Shown here piece by piece: positions 59,673 to 64,000 of a stretch of DNA of 64,000 nt. The notes under the pieces were generated by a model that made no database searches, was not told the origin of the DNA, and saw only the letters and a program-made list of their open reading frames with translations. How positions within the stretch are numbered: the stretch's first letter is position 1; the number at the start of each line of letters is the position of its first letter. Source of the stretch: Micropterus salmoides (Eukaryota; Chordata; Actinopteri; Centrarchiformes; Centrarchidae); NCBI RefSeq assembly GCF_014851395.1, contig NW_024043372.1, forward strand, positions 7,577,490-7,641,489, in the 5' to 3' direction. Both the position numbers and the translations under genes were made by a program.

Positions 59673-60950
59673 AATCACTGTATCAGTTTCTTTCACATAA
59701 TCTCACCCCCCCACCACCAACGACACCCACTGAAGCCAGATCACGTTAGAAGCTGCCAAGCTGCTACAGAACTGTGTGTCCCTGTGTGCTTCCACAGCTC
59801 TTAACAACATTCTGTGGTAGTAATGAAGATCGAAACCTTGACACAGCTCTCATCTACAATTTTTACAAGGTGCTGCATCTAGGAACAAGCAGGGGCTTGC
59901 TGGGACAAAAAAAATGCATATCTGCATTATTTAATAGCCTCATAAAGTGAGCCTAAATCATGAGAGCTCAGTTTATAGTTCAAGATTTTATTCTGGAAAA
60001 CATCAAATGAGAGCCTTACTGGACAAAGGCATCCCAATCAGCAAGGTATCCGAGTAGTTTAGATGAAAGTCCTTATGCCTAAAAATGCAAAGGAACTTTA
60101 TATAAACAGCACTGTTATCAAACTTTGGTATACTTTTGGTCTGGGGCTGTTTTAGATGGTTTTCACTAGGCTCCTTTCAATCAAAGAAAAGCTAGTTATA
60201 GCCAGAAGTAACTTTTTCCTAAAAGTCTTTTGTACGGAACCATCAAATCTTCAAGTACAACTGAGCAAACTTTATCCACTAGAAAAATTGAAAGCTTGTC
60301 AATAGATTTGTTTGTAAAATTGTTATTTCAATAAACAAACTTAGAAAGTGCAGTCATTGTTCACAGCATGATGCTTCTTAGGAAAACATGGTTTGTTTCA
60401 AGCTCTTGAACAAATCAACATTTTTCTGAACACTCTTTAGATAATATAAGATAGATAATTTTGATCTTCAACTCAAAGCTGATTTATCACAATCATACAA
60501 TTCTTGAACTTTGTGAATTTTAACTTAAAATAAGCATTGTTGCATGCTTTTGCAACTTCATGTACTATTTCATGCATCACATTTATTGCAAAATCTTCAG
60601 TGGATATAGGAGGAATCTGACATTTACAGAAAAGCTGCTGTATTTTTCCACCTCAAGGAAATGAGAACTGGCCTGGCTCTTGCTGAGGCAGAATAATTAG
60701 GGCAGACCCCTCAGAGAGAGACTATTAATCTAAATCTTTGAGACCAACAACAGAGTAACCTTTCATCCAAAACCTGAAAGGGTGTCCAACCCAATGCCCT
60801 CAGGCTCTTGGTGAAATGCAAGAGGAATTAACAGCTTACCTCTCAGTTTGGATTTTATGTGTTAAAATCTCTTTCAGTGATCTAGCCCACACTTGGGACT
60901 ATAACCTGCAGGATGACAGAAGAAGTATTTTAATATTACTTAATATATTC

Positions 60951-62001
60951 ACTATATTGCCAAAGGTTTTAGGACACCCCTCCGAATTATTGAATTCAGT
61001 GGTTCCAATCACAGGGGTATAAAATCAAGCCCTAGGCATGCAGACTGCTTCTACAAAAATTTGTGAAAGAATGGGTTGCTCTCAGGAGCTCAGTGAATTA
61101 AAACGTGGTACTATTGCCACCTGTGCAATAAGTCCATTCGTGAAATTTCCTCACTACTACATATTCCATGGTCAACTGTTAGTGGAAGTATAAGTATAAG
61201 TGCAAGCAATTGGGAACAACACAAACTCAGCCACAAAGTGGTAGGCCACATAAAATCCCAGAGCAAGGTCAGCGGATGCTGAGGCACACAGCACGCAGAA
61301 GTCACCAACAGTGCGTAGAGAGCTTCATGGAATGGGTTTCCATGGCCAAGCAGCTGCAGCCAAGCTTTACATCACCAAGTGCAATACAAAGCATCGGATG
61401 TGGTGGTGTAAAGCCCGCCGCCACCGGACACGAGAGCAGTGGAGACGTGTTCTCTGGAGTGACGAATCGCGCTTCTCTGTCTGGCAATCCGATGGATGAG
61501 TCTGGGTTTGGCGGTTGCTTTTTCTGGGGTTGGACTTGCCCACTTAGTTCCAGTGAGAGGAACTGCTTCAGCATACTGAGACATTTTGGACAATTTCATG
61601 ATCCCAACGTTGTGGAAACAGTTTGGGAATGGCCCCTTCCTGTTCCAACATGACTGCGCACCAGTGCATAAAGCAAGGTCAAAGACATGTATGAGCGAGT
61701 TTGGTGTGGATAACTTGACTGGCCTGCACAAAGTCCTGACGTAAACACCTTTGGGATGAATTAGAGCGGAGACTGTGAGCTAGGCCTTCTCATCCAACAT
61801 CTGTGCCAATGGTAAATTATTTGCATAAACACACTCCTTGGGGACAGCTTTCCCAGAAGAGTTAAAGCTGTTATAGCTGCAAGGGTTATTGCTATAAGGG
61901 TGGGCCAAGTCCATATTAAACACCAAGGATTAAGAATGGGATGTCATTAATGTTCGTGTGCATGTAAAGGCAGGCAACCCAAAACTTTTGGGAATATATT
62001 G
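60951..62001 (+). mobile_element. Tc1-like transposon, fourth family, decayed
   Basis: The left end, ACTATATTGCCAAAGGTTTT, is inverted at the right end as AAAACTTTTGGGAATATATT (61980-61999, reverse complement AATATATTCCCAAAAGTTTT). At about 1050 bp it has lost several internal segments. The terminal repeat and transposase differ from those of the other three Tc1-like copies here. Confidence 0.8.
61071..61800 (+). pseudogene. Tc1-like transposase pseudogene
   Basis: The start at 61071 reads MGCSQELSELKRGTIATC. The text then passes through frames: QPQSGRPHKIPEQGQRMLRH (frame from 61210), then RELHGMGFHGQAAAAK, WWCKARRHRTREQWRRV and LWSDESRFSVWQSDG (61319-61496, first catalytic Asp present). 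After a deletion come FLFQHDCAPVHKA (second Asp present, near 61640) and SPDVN. The NPIEHLW box with the catalytic Glu is deleted (about 61740). At least three frame changes and two deletions mean it is inactive. Confidence 0.8.
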
Positions 62002-62199
62002 TATGTCAGTATGTCAACGGTAATCTCAAAGAGGCTAGATGTTTTGTACTGGATTTAGCGACAAGCTACTTTACACGTGGAATATGCTATGTTCTTATAG
62101 GCAATATGGCAGGTTTGTTACCACAGAAAAAGACACTCTCACAATGAAGCTTTGCCTGAAATTGGGAAATTATGTGATTGGTTGCACTTTTACATACCT

Positions 62200-62857
62200 T
62201 GCAATTACACCCCCAAAAGCTAGTCGGAAGTAGCACTACAGCGTCCACTGTGTTAACTTTTGCCGGCCGAGCAGGCTAACTTCCGGTTTAGCGCTCCGCT
62301 AATGTAAACGGGGGTAAAATGGTATACGTGCGACTGGTGTAGCCTTTTCAAATGTTACCAACCGAATGGATCACATTCTGATAGCGAAACGAGATGAGAG
62401 ACGAGAAATATGTAACTACACGTCGACTCGACGCGGACCGTAAGCACTGTGATTGGTTGGCTGGGAAGCCTCTCAATGCCTCCGAGCCAACAGGAAGTGC
62501 CCGTTCTTTGAAGTAACTTTTACTAGCGGCCAAAGCTGCAGCTGTAACACGGTGGATCAATATATCTGTCACAACCTGTGCGAAATGACTCATTTCATTA
62601 TCAAAATGTGATCCATTCGGTTGATAACATTTGAAAAGGCTACACCAGCTGCATGTTTACAATTTTACCCCCATTCACATTAGCGGAGCGCTAAACCGGA
62701 GGTTAGCCTGCTCGGCCGGCAAAAGTCAATACAGTGGACGCTGTAGCGCTACTGCCGACTAGCGTTTGGCGGTGTAATCGAGGATTGACGGACACACGGA
62801 CGCACAAGTATAAATGCCTGGCTATGAGTATAAATCAGGAGTATAAATAGAGCTTAA
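62200..62857. mobile_element. palindromic miniature element, family B, copy 2
   Basis: Left arm 62200-62386 and right arm 62597-62781 are inverted repeats of about 185 bp at high identity. For example, CTTTTGCCGGCCGAGCAGGC (62258-62277) is repeated exactly inverted at 62705-62724. The 210-bp centre contains CTAGCGGCCAAAGC and GTAACACGGTGGATCAATAT, shared with the element at 31.2-33.0 kb. The right end runs through AGTATAAATAGAGC to TTAA (62854-62857). The left terminal end beyond 62200 is not recognisable. It has no coding capacity; the minus frame at 62348-62593 lies inside the repeat. Confidence 0.7.
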
Positions 62858-63070
62858 TGGTGATACTTGCATCTGTGGAAAGAACGCCTCTATCCCTCGT
62901 TCTCCATTCTTCCTTTAGCTTTTCGGCTAACAGCTGACTCGAACAACATAAGGTCCGTTGCAGCTGACCTGCCACGCAGTTGCGCATTCACGTCAAGGAT
63001 GGTGCGTTCAGCAACACAGTAATGCAGCGTTACTTGGATCAGCAACTGTAATAATTGCTTTTTTGGAATA
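62858..63070 (-). mobile_element. hAT-type fragment, inverted relative to the 46-kb copy
   Basis: CTGTGGAAAGAACGCCTCTA, CTGACTCGAACAACATAA and TTCACGTCAAGGATGGTGC, ending in GTTACT/GTAATAAT repeats, are the reverse complement of 46468-46710 with modest divergence. It begins directly after the TTAA of the palindromic element (TTAATGG against TAATGG in the other copy), suggesting the palindrome inserted into this hAT sequence. Confidence 0.5.
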
Positions 63071-63602
63071 GTTACACCTACAATGGATTCATATTCTGTG
63101 GGGTCTGACCTATCAAAGGAGACCAGAAATATGCATATAGGCCTAGTGGTTGAAGAGTTAATACCTGATTCATTTTAGGAATGTTATTTTAAGCATTGTT
63201 TTCTGGGGGATAGGGCTAGGATTAAACAGGTTGGCATGGAGAACACAGAGCTTTGGATCACCAGCTGCTTTGGATTGCAAAGTATTTCAAGCTGAGCGGT
63301 CTTCCTCAGGCAGAATCAAGATAAAGACAACACCAACTTTGACTGGACTAAAGGTGACAGGAAAGGAAGAGGACCCTCTCCCCCTGTAGATATAAAAAGC
63401 CCATTCTAAAGTAACAAAAACATGAAAATGATTGTTTTTAAGTCATCACACACTTATGAAGACATATTTAATATTATATTCAATTTCTGTCATATTCAGC
63501 AAAAAGATCTCCCTAAGTCTTACACACTTAAACAGTAAATTGTTTTGGTGTTTAATAATTCATTATATTAGAGAGGCACATGTTCAGTACTCTCAGTACT
63601 CT
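63071..63602. other. unassigned non-coding DNA
   Basis: No gene or repeat family recognised. A TATA-like ATATAAAAAG lies at 63391-63400 without other promoter context. Confidence 0.4.
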
Positions 63603-63769
63603 AGGCAAGTTGTTACAGGAAACGCCGGTGGAAATGAGAAACAGGAGTTTGTTGTGTACCAAGTGGAACTGCTAGCAAGACTTAATTTCCTTACATTACT
63701 TATACAAAACAAACTATCTTTCCAACTCTGATTCCATTTCCACCGTCGTCTTCCTGCAACAACTTGCCT
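63603..63769. repeat. inverted repeat able to form a long hairpin
   Basis: AGGCAAGTTGTTACAGGAAA...GGTGGAAATG (63603-63636) is inverted at 63735-63769 with few mismatches. Inside, GTTTGTTGTGTA pairs imperfectly with the region complementary to TACAAAACAAAC (63704-63715), so the whole 167 bp can fold back. It could be a miniature transposon relic or a transcribed hairpin. No second copy is seen in the window. Confidence 0.6.
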
Positions 63770-63928
63770 CTCAAATGATTCCAGAGAAAGAATTGTCCTC
63801 GAGCAAGACTGTGTATTGTTAAAAACAAAGAGTGTCATCGGGACTCACTCGTAGAGATTCTTTCCATGATGTTGTTAGACACCTCATATAACAGTCTGAG
63901 CCTATCAGAGGCAAAGAGAAGCACTTTT

Positions 63929-63995
63929 TGTAGATGCAATTTTGACAAGCACAATTGTCCTGAAGGAAGACGTTGCAGCACTGCAGTCGAATTGT
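63929..63995 (+). repeat. dispersed repeat family E, copy 2
   Basis: AAGCACTTTTTGTAGATG, ATTTTGACAAGCACAATTG and GTTGCAGCACTGCA align in order with 51464-51533. The copy is cut off by the end of the window. Confidence 0.5.
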
Positions 63996-64000
63996 GGCTG

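Larger units (their letters stand above)
59051..60950. other. unassigned DNA with simple repeats
   Basis: It contains an AATAAA followed by TATACATTGAACTGAACC (59371-59395), reminiscent of a LINE 3' tail, and then the GT and CT microsatellites listed separately. The remainder (59.7-60.9 kb) shows no family. Confidence 0.4.

Noticed and set aside
59440..59749. Open frames starting with Cys-Val repeats and continuing Ser-Leu rich
   Set aside because: They are translations of TG and TC microsatellites.
62348..62593. 81-codon minus-strand frame
   Set aside because: It lies within the central part of the palindromic miniature element and shows no protein similarity.

Overview
The window looks like nuclear DNA of a ray-finned (teleost) fish. 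It is AT-rich and gene-poor, it carries CA, GATA/GACA and polypurine tracts, and its identifiable content is almost entirely transposable elements of types typical of fish: several Tc1-like families, TTAA-flanked miniature elements, hAT pieces, L2/CR1-like LINE tails, and a Ty3/gypsy element with the Gmr1-type gene order. I find no host protein-coding gene I can name, no tRNA or rRNA gene, and no CRISPR array or bacterial-type operon. One possible spliced exon (about 55.30-55.56 kb) is offered at low confidence.

Layout. 0-13 kb: mostly unassigned AT-rich DNA with an AC/T-rich degenerate tandem block (1.8-2.1 kb). Three copies of one TTAA-flanked DNA element lie here: a full copy at 7.9-9.3 kb and inverted fragments at about 2.2-2.6 and 10.4-11.0 kb. 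A compound GACA/GATA microsatellite lies at 12.8 kb. 13.5-14.5 kb: an antisense LINE tail and a solo LTR. 20.8-22.4 kb: a dispersed repeat and a heavily decayed antisense DDE transposase. 22.4-28.7 kb: an antisense LINE split by a sense-strand LTR retrotransposon (about 22.99-27.90 kb). The latter has a tRNA-Pro primer-binding site, a SCAN-like gag, and integrase encoded before reverse transcriptase.

30.8-33.3 kb: a three-level nest. A LINE is interrupted by a TTAA-flanked miniature element, which is itself interrupted by a Tc1-like transposon. 35.6-39.5 kb: short fish repeats, a polypurine tract and a second, 811-bp solo LTR on the minus strand with TATA and AATAAA signals. 46.4-46.9 kb: hAT fragments with a BED-finger-like piece. 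49.5-50.8 kb: a 1.35-kb non-autonomous element with GGGCCC-ended inverted repeats. 53.3-55.2 kb: a LINE 3' tail followed by the best-preserved gene in the window, a Tc1-like transposase with all three catalytic acids and a single late frameshift. 56.6-62.0 kb: two more broken Tc1-like elements, a LINE fragment and a compact promoter-like cluster. 62.2-63.1 kb: a large palindromic miniature element related to the 31-kb one, abutting an inverted hAT piece. 63.6 kb: a 167-bp hairpin-forming inverted repeat.

The mobile elements do not act as a pathway; they record successive waves of insertion. The nests give relative ages: LINEs oldest, then the LTR element and the TTAA miniature element, then the 31-kb Tc1 copy. 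Every transposon gene seen here carries at least one inactivating change, so none is predicted to be autonomous.
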